Shown in pieces: positions 44,992 to 55,329 of a DNA stretch of 64,000 nucleotides (position 1 is its first letter; every line of letters starts with the position of its first letter). The notes beneath the pieces are model-generated. The model was not told the DNA's origin and did no database searches. It was given only the letters and a program-made list of their open reading frames with translations. This DNA is from Lonicera japonica. Taxonomy: Eukaryota; Streptophyta; Magnoliopsida; Dipsacales; Caprifoliaceae. The translations under genes and the position numbers were made by a program. The stretch covers positions 1 through 64,000 of the forward strand of contig JAKCWG010000959.1 of assembly GCA_021464415.1 (NCBI GenBank). Direction: 5' to 3'.

Positions 44992-46968
44992 TGTAACACC
45001 CTGTGTTTTAATTGTTAATTAGCAAGTTAAACTCCATAATTAGTTTCATCACGATCGGATTCGATTTGGACAAGTTTGGGTTGATTTTGGTTGAGTTTTA
45101 TATTCCAGTCCAAGTTGGCGCCAGACCAGTATGGCCATTTGGCAGACTAGTCCGCAGGCATAGAAATCTTGGAAACTTTAGCTCCAGACCGGTATGGCAT
45201 TTTGACAGGCCGGTCCACACTCTCAAATTGTGGGAATTTCTTGGCGCCGGACCGATCTTCACTTTTCCCAGACCAGTCCGTAGTGTAAAATCTATAGCAT
45301 CGTTTATATCGTCTTGACCAACTTTGACCCATTTTCAAACCTCTTCCACCTCCATTTCAGTCCATTTTCGACACAGTGAGACCTCAGATCATTTATATAG
45401 ATAGAGAAGGTGATTCATGGTGGATTTTGAAGCTTTCATACCTCCAAATCAAGCTTGTCATACCGAAATAGCAGATTTTTGATGTTCTTTGCATTCTCTT
45501 CGTCATCTCGAGCTTGCATGTGTGATTTGGGAGATCATTTGAGCTCAACCCAGGCCGTCTACCTCTATTCTTCTAGCTTTCCAAGTGGGAACTCCCCTAT
45601 TCTCTTTGATTTTTAAAAGTTTAAGTTGATTGAGTTGAAAACACTAGACTTTTGGTACCAAATTGTATATTTCCTCCTGCATGCATGTTGTATATCCATA
45701 AATTGTGCTTCTAAGCCTTGTTAATGATAATATATGGGTTGTATCTGATGATGTTAGGGGCTGATTGTCTTGCATGTACATATTTAAGTACTCACTTGAG
45801 AATTTGGTACTGAAATGGATAAAAACATCATGTGTTTGTTTAATACTTCACATTTATACTTAAATTGATAAATTCCCAGAATATAAAACACTTTTAGTTC
45901 ACTTTTAACTTGTTATTAGATATACACTCAACGCTTGATGAAAATTCTAAATCGTCTAATGATTTCTTCTCAACATTTGTCTTACAAGACTGTATAATTC
46001 ATGTCTATTAACAAATAGTGATGTGATTTTCATAAACGATTTCCTAAAATCCGAATTATTAATTAGTTGATGTTATGATTGTAAAACAACCTTGGAAACA
46101 CCCTTTTAATTATATAATTAAACCAAAATACGGTGAGATAACGAGGTTGTTGGAACCGGATAAGCACCGGTATAGAAATGCTTAAGTTGATATTTATTGC
46201 ACAGACCCATGGGAAGATGGGGTGCCATAGAATTTGGTTACTAGTGCACTAACCCATGGAAAGATGGGGTACGTTTGTGGGTATAATGTTCCGTCTAATA
46301 CCGGTATTAGGTCGAGGAGGAGGAGGCAGAGGTGGTTGGACGTTTATACAGTTATCGAGAGAGACATACATCGACAACAAATTTAAATAAAATTATGTCA
46401 AATAAATGGTTTTCCTATTAATGGATATAATCAGAATTTTTTTGTCAATTATGGAAATCTATAATTTTGCATACTATGACATGTCCATGCATTACATTTC
46501 CCTTTCCCTGTAGTTCTCGTCGGGCCACTTTTGGCTCATTCCATCATTTATTTTTTAGGTATACCTCGTGGTACGGGTAGAGCTCGCTCTGATGCCTTTT
46601 TGGATTTAGTTCTTGTATTATCTTATAGTTGTGGGACATGTTATTTCTAATTAAGTTGAGGGACTTTGTGATATCTATGGTTGTATTAGTTTGTATTTTG
46701 AACTTGGATTTTATTTGGATTTCAATTTGTTAGAGGATTATGCTTTGTATTATTGTGTTGGACTAGTTCATGTTTAGATTGTAATTGGATTGTGATGTTT
46801 TGGTTTATTAAACAGGGTGGATTTCTTATTATTTGTAAATACTTCATGCCAAAATTTTGTTAAATTTTCTTGCTTTTGTGCATATTATTGGTTTGAAATC
46901 ATTTGTTTATCTGCTATTAATTGAATACAACATCTATTAACACTTGCTTAATTAGGCGGGTTGTTACA
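44992..46968 (+). mobile_element. 5' LTR of a Ty3/gypsy element
   Basis: The LTR opens TGTAACACCC and closes GGTTGTTACA, so its ends are short inverted copies (TGTAACA/TGTTACA). It is followed after two bases by a tRNA-iMet primer site. Length is 1977 bp. A TATA-like CATTTATATAGATAG lies at about 45388-45402. The 101-residue frame at 45012-45317 is within U3 and is not a gene. The five bases before it are AAAGA; the matching 3' copy was not found. Confidence 0.85.
45117..45295. repeat. Three tandem inverted-repeat units in gypsy U3
   Basis: Three diverged units of about 63 bp each hold facing arms: GACCAGT...ACTAGTC, GACCGGT...GCCGGTC and GGACCGAT...ACCAGTCC, with loops of roughly 16 nt. They lie about 95 bp upstream of the TATA-like box. 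Confidence 0.65.
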
Positions 46969-46970
46969 GT

Positions 46971-46982
46971 TGGTATCAGAGG
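46971..46982 (+). promoter_or_regulatory. Primer-binding site for initiator Met tRNA (plus strand)
   Basis: TGGTATCAGAGG starts two bases after the LTR end at 46968 and is complementary to the 3' end of tRNA-iMet. It marks the start of the internal region. Confidence 0.9.
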
Positions 46983-47299
46983 ATAGGTTCAATTTCCTTT
47001 TCGACGGGGTATGGGTAGATAGGATCATTCTTTTCCTTCAGCGCATGACCGTATCAAGTAGGGAAAATTAAAGTAACACTGCTAATAGGTACATGTGACG
47101 GGTGAATTAAACTATAATTAACTGTATGCGCAACAGTCGATTATTTTATAAAGCATCTGTCTATTGTAGCTTATTAGAGTTGAACTTGATTACCCACTAT
47201 ATTATCAATCGAAATTTGTTTTGGCGTATTCCTTGGCTTCTATTCTCTTTCATCATGTTTATTATTGTGGACTGAACTCTTTTCTTATTTCCCTATAGA

Positions 47300-47761
47300 A
47301 TGCCGCCTAGACGTTCCACTAGTAATAGACCAGTTTCTGATCCTCCTGTCGATGAGGGAGAAGATTCTTGGGGTCATCATAGTGGCTGTAGTTTTATGTC
47401 CTTTATGAGAAAGATGATGAATGAATTCATAGGGGAATTAAAAGATGTTATGAAAGTTTCTTCTGACTCTACTGCAGAAGCTCATGTACATCATTCTCAG
47501 ACCAACAGAAATCTGGATAGTGGAGGACATGATAAGAATGAGGAGGCAGTAGCCATTCATAATCAAGAGGGGAATCCAACTAAGTTGTTAAGGTCGTTCA
47601 ACCGTTTGGATCTAAACAAATTTGATTGGACTAAGGGACCCGAGGATGCAGAATCTTGGCTGTTCGATGTAATGGAAAAGTTCGATCTGATCGAGGCTAC
47701 TGATGCATTACGCCCTAGATTAGCAGCTTCCAAGCTAACCAGGTTTGCACAGGGTTGGTGA
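47300..47761 (+). pseudogene. Ty3/gypsy gag, N-terminal fragment
   Basis: A 153-residue frame starts MPPRRSTSNRPVSDPP and contains FNRLDLNKFDWTKGPEDAESWLFDVMEKFDL, typical of the start of the Retrotrans_gag domain. A stop (TGA at 47759) ends it within the domain, and the following frames continue the domain with further stops (FSKEFEYQFISDTYRRKKKEEL, EGMTVAEYH, ESFFFGLR). The gag is therefore broken. The leader from 46983 to 47299 (about 320 bp) holds no frame. Confidence 0.8.
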
Positions 47762-48636
47762 AGAAGGTAGAGTGGGACAGTGGATATGAACTCCTGGGGG
47801 GTGTTTAGTAAAGAGTTTGAATATCAGTTTATATCCGACACCTATCGAAGGAAGAAAAAGGAGGAGCTTCGGATGTTAAGGCAAGAAGGGATGACTGTGG
47901 CGGAGTACCACTAGAAGTTTAAAAATTTGTGTTTGCACATGGATCGACCATCTGATAAAGAAAAGATGGAGTCATTTTTCTTTGGTCTTCGGGCAGATTT
48001 TTGAGATGTCTTAAGTGCATACAATTACCAGACCTATAAAAAGTAGTAGAAGCTGCTTACCGGAGAGATTCAATTCTGATGGAGCCTAGTAGGGGAAGTT
48101 ATAACAGTCGTTCAAATAGGCTCTCTTACTCATCGGATAAGGGAAAGAAAATGAGTGGTTTTGGTAATTGGGGAAGAAATAAGAAGTCAAAGTTAAGTTT
48201 GGAATCTTTGGGAGTCTCTATTCTAGTGATGGGGGTAGTAGTACTGGTAATTTCTCTGGGTCTTGCTATGTTTGTGGGCAGCTGGGACATCGAGCAAGAG
48301 CTTGTCCAAATAATCCACAAGTGTACCGGGGAGGTCGTAGCAAAGGCGAGAGTAGTATCTCTAGCAGGGGTCCGAGCTGGGGTCATAATGGCAATCGGGG
48401 TCGTAGTTAGTCGGGCCGGTTCTCAAGTAGATCTTCACAGTCAGTTAACCAAGAGGTTGAGCAACAAACAGCGAGCGACCGGCACCAGCCCAACTAGTTT
48501 TCTTTACAACAGGATTACTCTCAATCACGCCAATTTTACCAGCAATCCTTTACGAGACCTGTGCAGCCTCAGGGTCACGAAAATCAAGGTGGCTGAGTTT
48601 ACAACTTGGTTAAATCTTGTTAATCTAACTTCGTAG
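47762..48636 (+). pseudogene. Ty3/gypsy gag, C-terminal fragment with zinc knuckle
   Basis: Continuation of the broken gag. At 48264-48305, in a different frame from the start, a perfect zinc knuckle C-X2-C-X4-H-X4-C reads CYVCGQLGHRARAC. The open frame at 48079-48636 is out of register with it and is a by-product. Downstream of about 48640 no protease or reverse transcriptase of this element can be read, so the rest has been deleted or replaced. Confidence 0.75.
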
Positions 48637-48639
48637 AGG

Positions 48640-49074
48640 TGGGAACACTAGTACACAATTCGATTTTATACCATTATGTGTTGCATTAGAGAGTATCATA
48701 CACAAAATTAGGAATCCATTTTGTACTAAGTGTATAAACTGGAAATTGCGGCTTTTGAGTTGTACTTGAAATAGATCGATTATGGCTTATAATCAATGAT
48801 GTACACATTTATACAACTAATTTCACAAATGGGTCATTATTTTTGTGATTTGCACTAAACCCACCAAGACGAAAATGTATACATACGATAGATTGGAGTA
48901 TAATGGCATATGCGCTCCACTGTGGAAACTATTGATGGAGATATTATTCTAAAACATCATAGGAACACATATTGATGAACTTGTTAGGATGTAGTGAGGA
49001 GTAGCCTTAGTTGGGAATGATACGTGTAAACTATATTATGCATTGTATGGCCCTCATATTACATATGTGACTTG
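48640..49074. other. Unassigned repeat-like DNA, host of the copia insertion
   Basis: No gene. It continues on the far side of the copia element at 54753, since the ACTTG target duplication joins the two. It may be an LTR interior of another element; ends were not recognised. Confidence 0.4.
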
Positions 49075-49682
49075 TGTTGGTGAAATTTAATGAAATTGGA
49101 TGTTGGCAAAAATAAATATCTAAAATAGTCGAGGCGTGCTAGGCACTGTCCTTAAGAGAAGATTTCGCCCCTCTAGGATAATATCCCGGTGCAAACAGGC
49201 TTTTGTGGCGTCTTCTCCCCAGGATACAACGACTATGATTCTATAAGGGTGCACACCCAAATATAGAACCCTTGTGGATAGCTTTATATGTTTCTCTGGC
49301 ACAAGATTTATTTCGGAAGGATTGTGTTATTTCTCTCTTGGTTTTTCCTCTCTTTTTTCTATTTTTATTCTTGTGTCTATAAGCATATACCTCCTCCTAT
49401 TTATAAGTGATCTAAGGAGGTGGAATTGAAATCTTGATTAATTTTGAATAATACACTTATGTAGAAGTTTCATGATAATTCAAAAGATAACTTTGAATAA
49501 ATGAATACAAATACAATTTGAATACAATCTCTTAGAAGCTTCCATGTACATACATGTAGAAACTTCAAGATACAATCTCCTAGAAGCTTCCATGTATACA
49601 CATGTAGAAACTTCAAGACACAATTAGAATTATGTAGAAGCCTTATCAATTTTGTATTTTAAAATATACAAAATATACAACA
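49075..49682 (-). mobile_element. 3' LTR of the young copia element
   Basis: 608 bp. On the minus strand a TATA box (CTTATAAATAGG) lies at about 49398-49409. Two similar blocks with CTACATGTxTGTACATGG-like and GTATACATGG sequences precede it at about 49545-49615 and may be enhancer repeats. The downstream half would form R and U5. Confidence 0.93.
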
Positions 49683-49691
49683 ATCCCCCAC
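49683..49691 (-). promoter_or_regulatory. Polypurine tract of the young copia element
   Basis: The minus strand reads GTGGGGGAT directly before the 3' LTR. It primes plus-strand DNA synthesis. Confidence 0.82.
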
Positions 49692-50256
49692 TATTTTAAA
49701 ATACAAAATATACACCGAAATTATGCCAGAGAAACGCGAGAATACAATGTGTCAGTACTGGTGCCTTTCGGGCTATGAACCATACTTAGGGTAACAAATA
49801 TTATTTCACAGGAACTTGGTGAAACTAAGTTTCTATGAACCAAAGATCCTTTGTGTGAAATAGAGGACTTGATACCCACAATGTACCCTCTATATATCGC
49901 TGTTCCGCGGTTTTGCGCATTTTGGCCCTGCGCTATCCTGGTTTTCATGAGTGCTCTAGAAGACCTGCCTAAGTCTTCATAAGAACCGGCCCAGTTCTAC
50001 ACTTATATAGGTGGATTTCCATCAAGTGTGTACTGCAGTTTACACACCACCTCAAATAGTTTTGGGCTATGGAATCCATTAAGAGCAGAAGCTCAACCTC
50101 ATCCACTGCAGAAAGCACTATCTCGCCATAGGGAGGGACGTCTCAAATATTATAAAGTCGATAGTGCTCCAGGACAACAAGTGACTTGTTTTTACCCCTA
50201 TGAACCTACTTCATGGGATCTCCAATCACATAGGTGGGGTTACCATCACTCTCGCC
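49692..50256 (-). other. 3' untranslated region of the young copia element
   Basis: About 565 bp between the gag-pol stop and the polypurine tract. The plus-strand frame at 50028-50267 and the minus-strand frame at 49721-49948 have no recognisable domain and are unlikely to be genes. Confidence 0.6.
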
Positions 50257-53200
50257 CTATGTTCTAGGCATAAGTCCCATCCCCCTCGACGTATCAACCA
50301 CTTTCCGCCAATTAAGTGGTTTTGTCAGAGGATCGGCCAAATTCAACTCTGACTTCACATAATCCAGAGATACAACTCCAGATTCAAGCAGCTGCTTTAT
50401 TATATTGTGTCTCAGACGTATATGTCTGCTTTTCCCATTATACATCTTACTTTTAGCTTTTGCTATTGCGGCCTGACAATCGCAATGAATATAAACTGTA
50501 GTAGGCGGTTTTGAACCAATGGGAAGATTTGCCAAGAGGTTTCTAAGCCACTCAGCCTCAGTACATGCCTTTTCTAAGGCAATTAGCTCAGACTCCATGG
50601 TAGAACGAGCTATACACGCTTGTTTGGAAGATTTCCAAGACACTGCACCTCCACCAAGGGTAAACACATAACCACTAGTGGATTTTATATCATCTGAATC
50701 AGATATCCAGTTTGCATCACTGTACCCTTCTAACACTGATGGAGATTTGCCAAATTTTAATCCATAATCAATTGTGCCTTTTAAGTACTTGGCTACTCTT
50801 TCTAGTGCATTCCAGTGTTCCTTATTAGGACACTGAGTATATCTACTTAATCTACACACAGCGTAAGCAATGTCAGGTCTTGTACAATTCATCAAGTATA
50901 TTAGGCTACCAATGATTTGGGCATATTCACATTGAGAGACACTATGGGCTTTATTTTTCTTAAGTTGGGTATTTCCATCATAAGGTGTCGAAACAGGTTT
51001 ACAATCAAAATACCCAAACTTTTTTAATATTTTATCAACATAGTGCTCTTGTGATAAAATGAGACCATCACATGTTTTGATAATTTTAATTCCTAAAATT
51101 ACATCAGCTTCTCCCATATCTTTCATATCAAAATTAGAAGTTAGGAATTTCTTGGTCTCATTAATCACATACAGGCTAGTACCCATAATGAGCATATCAT
51201 CAACATATAGGCTTATAATTACATATGTGTTAGTATCAAAGGATTTATAATAAATACATTTATCTGCCTCATTTATCAAATAATCATTTGATACTAACAC
51301 CTTATCAAATTTCTCATGCCATTGTTTTGGTGCTTGTTTCAGCCCATATAAAGATTTAACTAGCCTGCATACCTTGCGCTCACTGCCAGGAATTACATAA
51401 CCCTCTGGTTGATTCATATATATTTCCTCTTCTAATTCACCATTTAAAAAGGCTGTTTTAACATCCATTTGATGAATAATTAAATTATGCAAAGCAGCCA
51501 AAGCAATTAAAGTTCTAATTGAGGAAATTCTAGACACAGGAGCAAAGGTATCAAAATAATCTATACCTTTCTTTTGATTGAACCCTTTAGCAACCAATCT
51601 TGCTTTATATTTTTCTATTGATCCGTCAGGCCTCAACTTCCTCCTAAATACCCACTTACTACCAATAGGTTTCGCACCAGGAGGCAAATCAACTAATTCC
51701 CATGTATTATTACATAAGATGGATTCTAATTCATTTTTGATTGCCTCTTTCCAATGGGTTGAGTCAGGAGATGTTATTGCTTCAGTATAAGTTTGTGGGT
51801 CATTATCTACTAGAAAAGTGTGAAAATTATCTCTAAAATTGGTTGTTTTTCGTAATCTTTTACTTCTCCTTAATTCACTTTCGGAATTTGTTTGGGGTTC
51901 CTCAATAGGTTCATGATAAGATATAGACTTACTAATTTTTGTTTTCATAGGAAATATATTCTCAAAGAAATCAGCATTTTTAGTTTCCATAATAGTATTA
52001 GCTCCAATCAAACTATTTGGTAAAACTAAGAATCTGTAAGCCGCACTATTATGGGCATACCCTATAAACATGCAATCAATAGTTTTAGGTCCCAATTTCC
52101 TCTTTTTAGGTTCTGGGATCAGGACCTTAGCTAGACACCCCCACACTTTGAGATAATTAAGGTTAGGTGCATGACCTTTCCATAATTCATATGGTGTTTT
52201 GTCGGTTTTCTTGTAGGGTATTCTATTTTGTATATGACATGCAGAAAGAATTCCTTCCCCCCACAAGTTCAGTGGTGCCCCAGAACTAAATATCATTGCA
52301 TTTACCATTTCTTTGAGAGTTCTATTCTTCCTTTCTGCTACCCCATTTGATTCGGGTGAGTATGGAGGTGTAGTCTCATGAATTATCCCTTGTTCTTCAT
52401 AAAATTTATTGAAGATATTAGATTCATATTCACCTCCCCTATCAGATCTTAATCTTTTAATTTTATTATTTAGTTGATTTTCAACTTCTGATTTATATTT
52501 TGCAAACATCTCACCTGCCTCATCTTTATGTCTTAATAGATATACTTTTGTGTATCTTGAATAGTCATCTATGAATGTGACATAATAAAACTTACCTCCT
52601 CTGGTCATGGTTTGCTTTAAGTCGCCTAGATCAGTGTGAATTAACTCAAGTAATTCAGTTTCTCTTTGTACTGATTTACATGTCTTTTTAGTAAATTTTG
52701 ATTCAGTACATATTTCACATTTATTAATTTTATTGTCAGAAAAATTTGACAGTAAACCAGAATCTTTCATTTTCTGAATATAGGAGTAATTCACATGACC
52801 TAGTCTACCATGCCATATATCAATAGAATTAACCATGTAGGCAGAAGCGGTAGTTTTATTAATAATATCTTGTACATATAACATAAATAGTCCTTGACTA
52901 GCATATCCTTTTCCTACAAAAACACCATTCTTAGTCAGGACTAATTTGTCACATTCGAATGACATTTTGATACCAGCCTTTCCAAGCAAAGACACAGATA
53001 CAAGATTTCTACTAATCTCAGGAACATGAAGTACATCACCTAGTGAGAGGGTTTTTCCAGATGTTAATTTGAGAAGAACATTTCCTTTGCCAAGAACCGG
53101 GGTAGGCCTTGAGTCACCCATATAAACTTGTTCTTCTCCTTTTCTTATTGGTGTGTAATTCGAGAATGATTCTCTATCAGCACAGATGTGTCTGGTAGCT

Positions 53201-54123
53201 CCAGAATCAACTACCCAACTTTTCTTTTCAGCCACCATGTTTACTTCAGTGACAACAGCCGCAATAACGTCTCCCTCAACTATATTAGCTTTGGGAGGAT
53301 GATTATTTTTGTTGTCTTTTCTATTTTTACACTGGAAAGCTTTATGACCTTCTTTTCCACAAACATAACATTTTGTTTTTCTTTTAAATCCCGAGCTTTG
53401 AGCTTGCAAATTCTTATTGTTTTGCTTGTTGTTATGTTTGCGAAGATTACCACGAGGTTTGCTAGAACTTCCTTCTATAATATTAACTTTGGATTGAAAT
53501 TCTTTTGATAATGAAGACATATCTCTTTTCCTGTTCTGTTCTTTTATTCGGATGTGTATGACAACATCTGCAAGACTCATTTGTTTTCTTTTATGTTTCA
53601 TATTATTTTTATAATCCTTCCATGAGTCTGGCAATTTTTCAATCAAGCATCCGGCAATAAAAGTTTCAGCAAGAGTTATGTGTTCATTTTGAAGATCATT
53701 AAGTAGCATATGAAATTCATTAATTTGAGTTGAAATATCTTTATCCTCAGTCATTTGGAATTTTAAGAAATTCCCAATAGCATATTTTTGAGTTCCAGCA
53801 TCCTCTATTACATATTTCTTATGCAAGTTTTCCCAAATTTCATAAGAAGATTTGTATGAGCAATAAATATCAAAAAGCTCATTAGATAAAGTGCTTAAAA
53901 TCGTGTGCCGACATACCTTGTTGCCGTTTTTCCAATTCTGTATAGTTACCTCATAATTTTCTGAACCTTCCTGAGGCTCAGGTTGAGTGAGATATTGAGC
54001 AAGGTTCAGCACATCCAGTGTTGAGTATATCCTTTCTTGCCATCGTCGAAAGTGAGTTCCATCGAAACGATCAATTTTTGACGTGTCTGGCAACGAACGA
54101 GCAGCAACTAAAGCAGCATCCAT
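50257..54123 (-). CDS. Ty1/copia gag-pol polyprotein, intact, 1288 residues
   Basis: A single uninterrupted frame. Order: gag (about 1-245) with zinc knuckle [14 protein letters not shown] (252-265); aspartic protease DSG (306-308); integrase with H438, H443, C469, C472 zinc site and catalytic D498, D561, E597 (35 residues between the last two, as in the D,D-35-E class); reverse transcriptase with D887 in [11 protein letters not shown] and YVDD (973-976); RNase H with D1136 in SDANW, E1177 and D1215. The order PR-IN-RT-RH defines Ty1/copia. Gag and pol share one frame, so gag excess must come from another mechanism. The start is the ATG at 54123, only 17 nt from the LTR; the next methionines lie within conserved gag. 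The protein packages its RNA, makes cDNA in virus-like particles and inserts it in the genome. All catalytic residues that I can check are present. Confidence 0.96.
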   Translation of the reverse strand: MDAALVAARSLPDTSKIDRFDGTHFRRWQERIYSTLDVLNLAQYLTQPEPQEGSENYEVTIQNWKNGNKVCRHTILSTLSNELFDIYCSYKSSYEIWENLHKKYVIEDAGTQKYAIGNFLKFQMTEDKDISTQINEFHMLLNDLQNEHITLAETFIAGCLIEKLPDSWKDYKNNMKHKRKQMSLADVVIHIRIKEQNRKRDMSSLSKEFQSKVNIIEGSSSKPRGNLRKHNNKQNNKNLQAQSSGFKRKTKCYVCGKEGHKAFQCKNRKDNKNNHPPKANIVEGDVIAAVVTEVNMVAEKKSWVVDSGATRHICADRESFSNYTPIRKGEEQVYMGDSRPTPVLGKGNVLLKLTSGKTLSLGDVLHVPEISRNLVSVSLLGKAGIKMSFECDKLVLTKNGVFVGKGYASQGLFMLYVQDIINKTTASAYMVNSIDIWHGRLGHVNYSYIQKMKDSGLLSNFSDNKINKCEICTESKFTKKTCKSVQRETELLELIHTDLGDLKQTMTRGGKFYYVTFIDDYSRYTKVYLLRHKDEAGEMFAKYKSEVENQLNNKIKRLRSDRGGEYESNIFNKFYEEQGIIHETTPPYSPESNGVAERKNRTLKEMVNAMIFSSGAPLNLWGEGILSACHIQNRIPYKKTDKTPYELWKGHAPNLNYLKVWGCLAKVLIPEPKKRKLGPKTIDCMFIGYAHNSAAYRFLVLPNSLIGANTIMETKNADFFENIFPMKTKISKSISYHEPIEEPQTNSESELRRSKRLRKTTNFRDNFHTFLVDNDPQTYTEAITSPDSTHWKEAIKNELESILCNNTWELVDLPPGAKPIGSKWVFRRKLRPDGSIEKYKARLVAKGFNQKKGIDYFDTFAPVSRISSIRTLIALAALHNLIIHQMDVKTAFLNGELEEEIYMNQPEGYVIPGSERKVCRLVKSLYGLKQAPKQWHEKFDKVLVSNDYLINEADKCIYYKSFDTNTYVIISLYVDDMLIMGTSLYVINETKKFLTSNFDMKDMGEADVILGIKIIKTCDGLILSQEHYVDKILKKFGYFDCKPVSTPYDGNTQLKKNKAHSVSQCEYAQIIGSLIYLMNCTRPDIAYAVCRLSRYTQCPNKEHWNALERVAKYLKGTIDYGLKFGKSPSVLEGYSDANWISDSDDIKSTSGYVFTLGGGAVSWKSSKQACIARSTMESELIALEKACTEAEWLRNLLANLPIGSKPPTTVYIHCDCQAAIAKAKSKMYNGKSRHIRLRHNIIKQLLESGVVSLDYVKSELNLADPLTKPLNWRKVVDTSRGMGLMPRT

Positions 54124-54139
54124 GATCTTCTCTTAAGAT
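54124..54139 (-). promoter_or_regulatory. Leader with atypical primer site, complementary to U5
   Basis: On the minus strand the leader is ATCTTAAGAGAAGATC, then ATG. The usual TGG-starting tRNA complement is absent. CTTAAGAGAAGAT (54137-54125) is the exact reverse complement of ATCTTCTCTTAAG in U5 (54228-54216), giving a 13-bp stem at the position where the primer should anneal. Confidence 0.75.
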
Positions 54140-54747
54140 TGTTGGTGAAATTTAATGAAATTGGATGTTGGCGAAAATAAATATCTAAAATAGTCAAGGC
54201 GTGCTGGGCACTGTCCTTAAGAGAAGATTTCGCCCCTCTAGGATAATATCCCGGTGCAAACAGGCTTTTGTGGCGTCTTCTCCCCAGGATACAACGACTA
54301 TGATTCTATAAGGGTGCACACCCAAATATAGAACCCTTGTGGATAGCTTTATATGTTTCTCTGGCACAAGATTTATTTCGGAAGGATTGTGTTATTTCTC
54401 TCTTGGTTTTTCCTCTCTTTTTTCTATTTTTATTCTTGTGTCTATAAGCATATACCTCCTCCTATTTATAAGTGATCTAAGGAGGTGGAATTGAAATCTT
54501 GATTAATTTTGAATAATACACTTATGTAGAAGTTTCATGATAATTCAAAAGATAACTTTGAATAAATGAATACAAATACAATTTGAATACAATCTCCTAG
54601 AAGCTTCCATGTACATACATGTAGAAACTTCAAGATACAATCTCCTAGAAGCTTCCATGTATACACATGTAGAAACTTCAAGATACAATTAGAATTATGT
54701 AGAAGCCTTATCAATTTTGTATTTTAAAATATACAAAATATACAACA
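54140..54747 (-). mobile_element. 5' LTR of the young copia element
   Basis: 608 bp, same ends as its partner. The TATA box lies at about 54463-54474 on the minus strand, so transcripts should start near 54440 and U5 would include the 13-nt segment complementary to the leader. Confidence 0.93.
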
Positions 54748-54752
54748 ACTTG

Positions 54753-55329
54753 TTGGGCACTAAATGATCACTTGAGATATACCTTTGGCAAGAATTGATT
54801 ATAAATGAATAGTTATATCACAAGGTATGATTGTATAACGAAACGGTACTGCAATTAGCCATTTGGATTAGATGAGTTAAGAACCATGAAGAATCTAGAG
54901 CCTTGGTTAAAATACACATATCTATACTTAAAGTGATAACGCTATGTGTTTAATAAATAATTTGGCATTTGTTTGCGAAAACTATATATAAATTTGCGTT
55001 TGGCCTTGAAACTAGTTATCATTGTTATCCATATTTTTGTTATCGTTGTGAGTGGGCTGATTGTGGTATGGATGAATATATATTGCTGATGTTGCAATAC
55101 ACATATGGGCTGGTTTTACACACTTATCTTGGATAGTATGGGTTGGATCAGTAACAAGGGACACGAGCCTCCTGAGTGAAAGGCATTAAACCGTGCATGA
55201 AAAGTACTCGAGGTGCTTACTGCCAGGTGGCTGAAAATCCACCAAAGTGCAAGGGATAACTCACTCAATGTATTTTTCCTTCTTACTAGATTGTGTATCC
55301 CGCACTTAGAAACGTCCCCGGTAACATAG
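54753..55329. other. Continuation of the copia host sequence, no gene
   Basis: Has an LTR-like feel (GGGACACGAGCCTCCTGAGTG, GTGCTTACTGCCAGGTGGC) but no identifiable ends. It abuts the Athila-like LTR at 55330. Confidence 0.4.

Larger units (their letters stand above)
49070..54752 (-). mobile_element. Full-length young Ty1/copia retrotransposon
   Basis: Element 49075-54747 (5673 bp) with two 608-bp LTRs (TGTTG...CAACA), flanked by identical ACTTG (49070-49074, 54748-54752). By eye the LTRs differ at only five positions, all transitions, which points to a recent insertion. Orientation is minus: polypurine tract at 49683-49691, gag-pol in one frame, and a leader of only 16 nt between LTR and start codon. 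It is probably able to move, or was until recently, because no stop or frameshift is visible. Its unusual priming region is described separately. Confidence 0.95.

Noticed and set aside
45012..45338. Open frames of 101 and 63 residues on both strands
   Set aside because: They lie in the U3 part of a gypsy LTR and are produced by its tandem inverted units.
48646..48732. CACTA-like inverted motifs (CACTAGTACACAAT and ATTTTGTACTAAGTG)
   Set aside because: The ends are imperfect, only about 87 bp apart, and no matching far end or 3-bp target duplication could be found, so a CACTA transposon is not supported.
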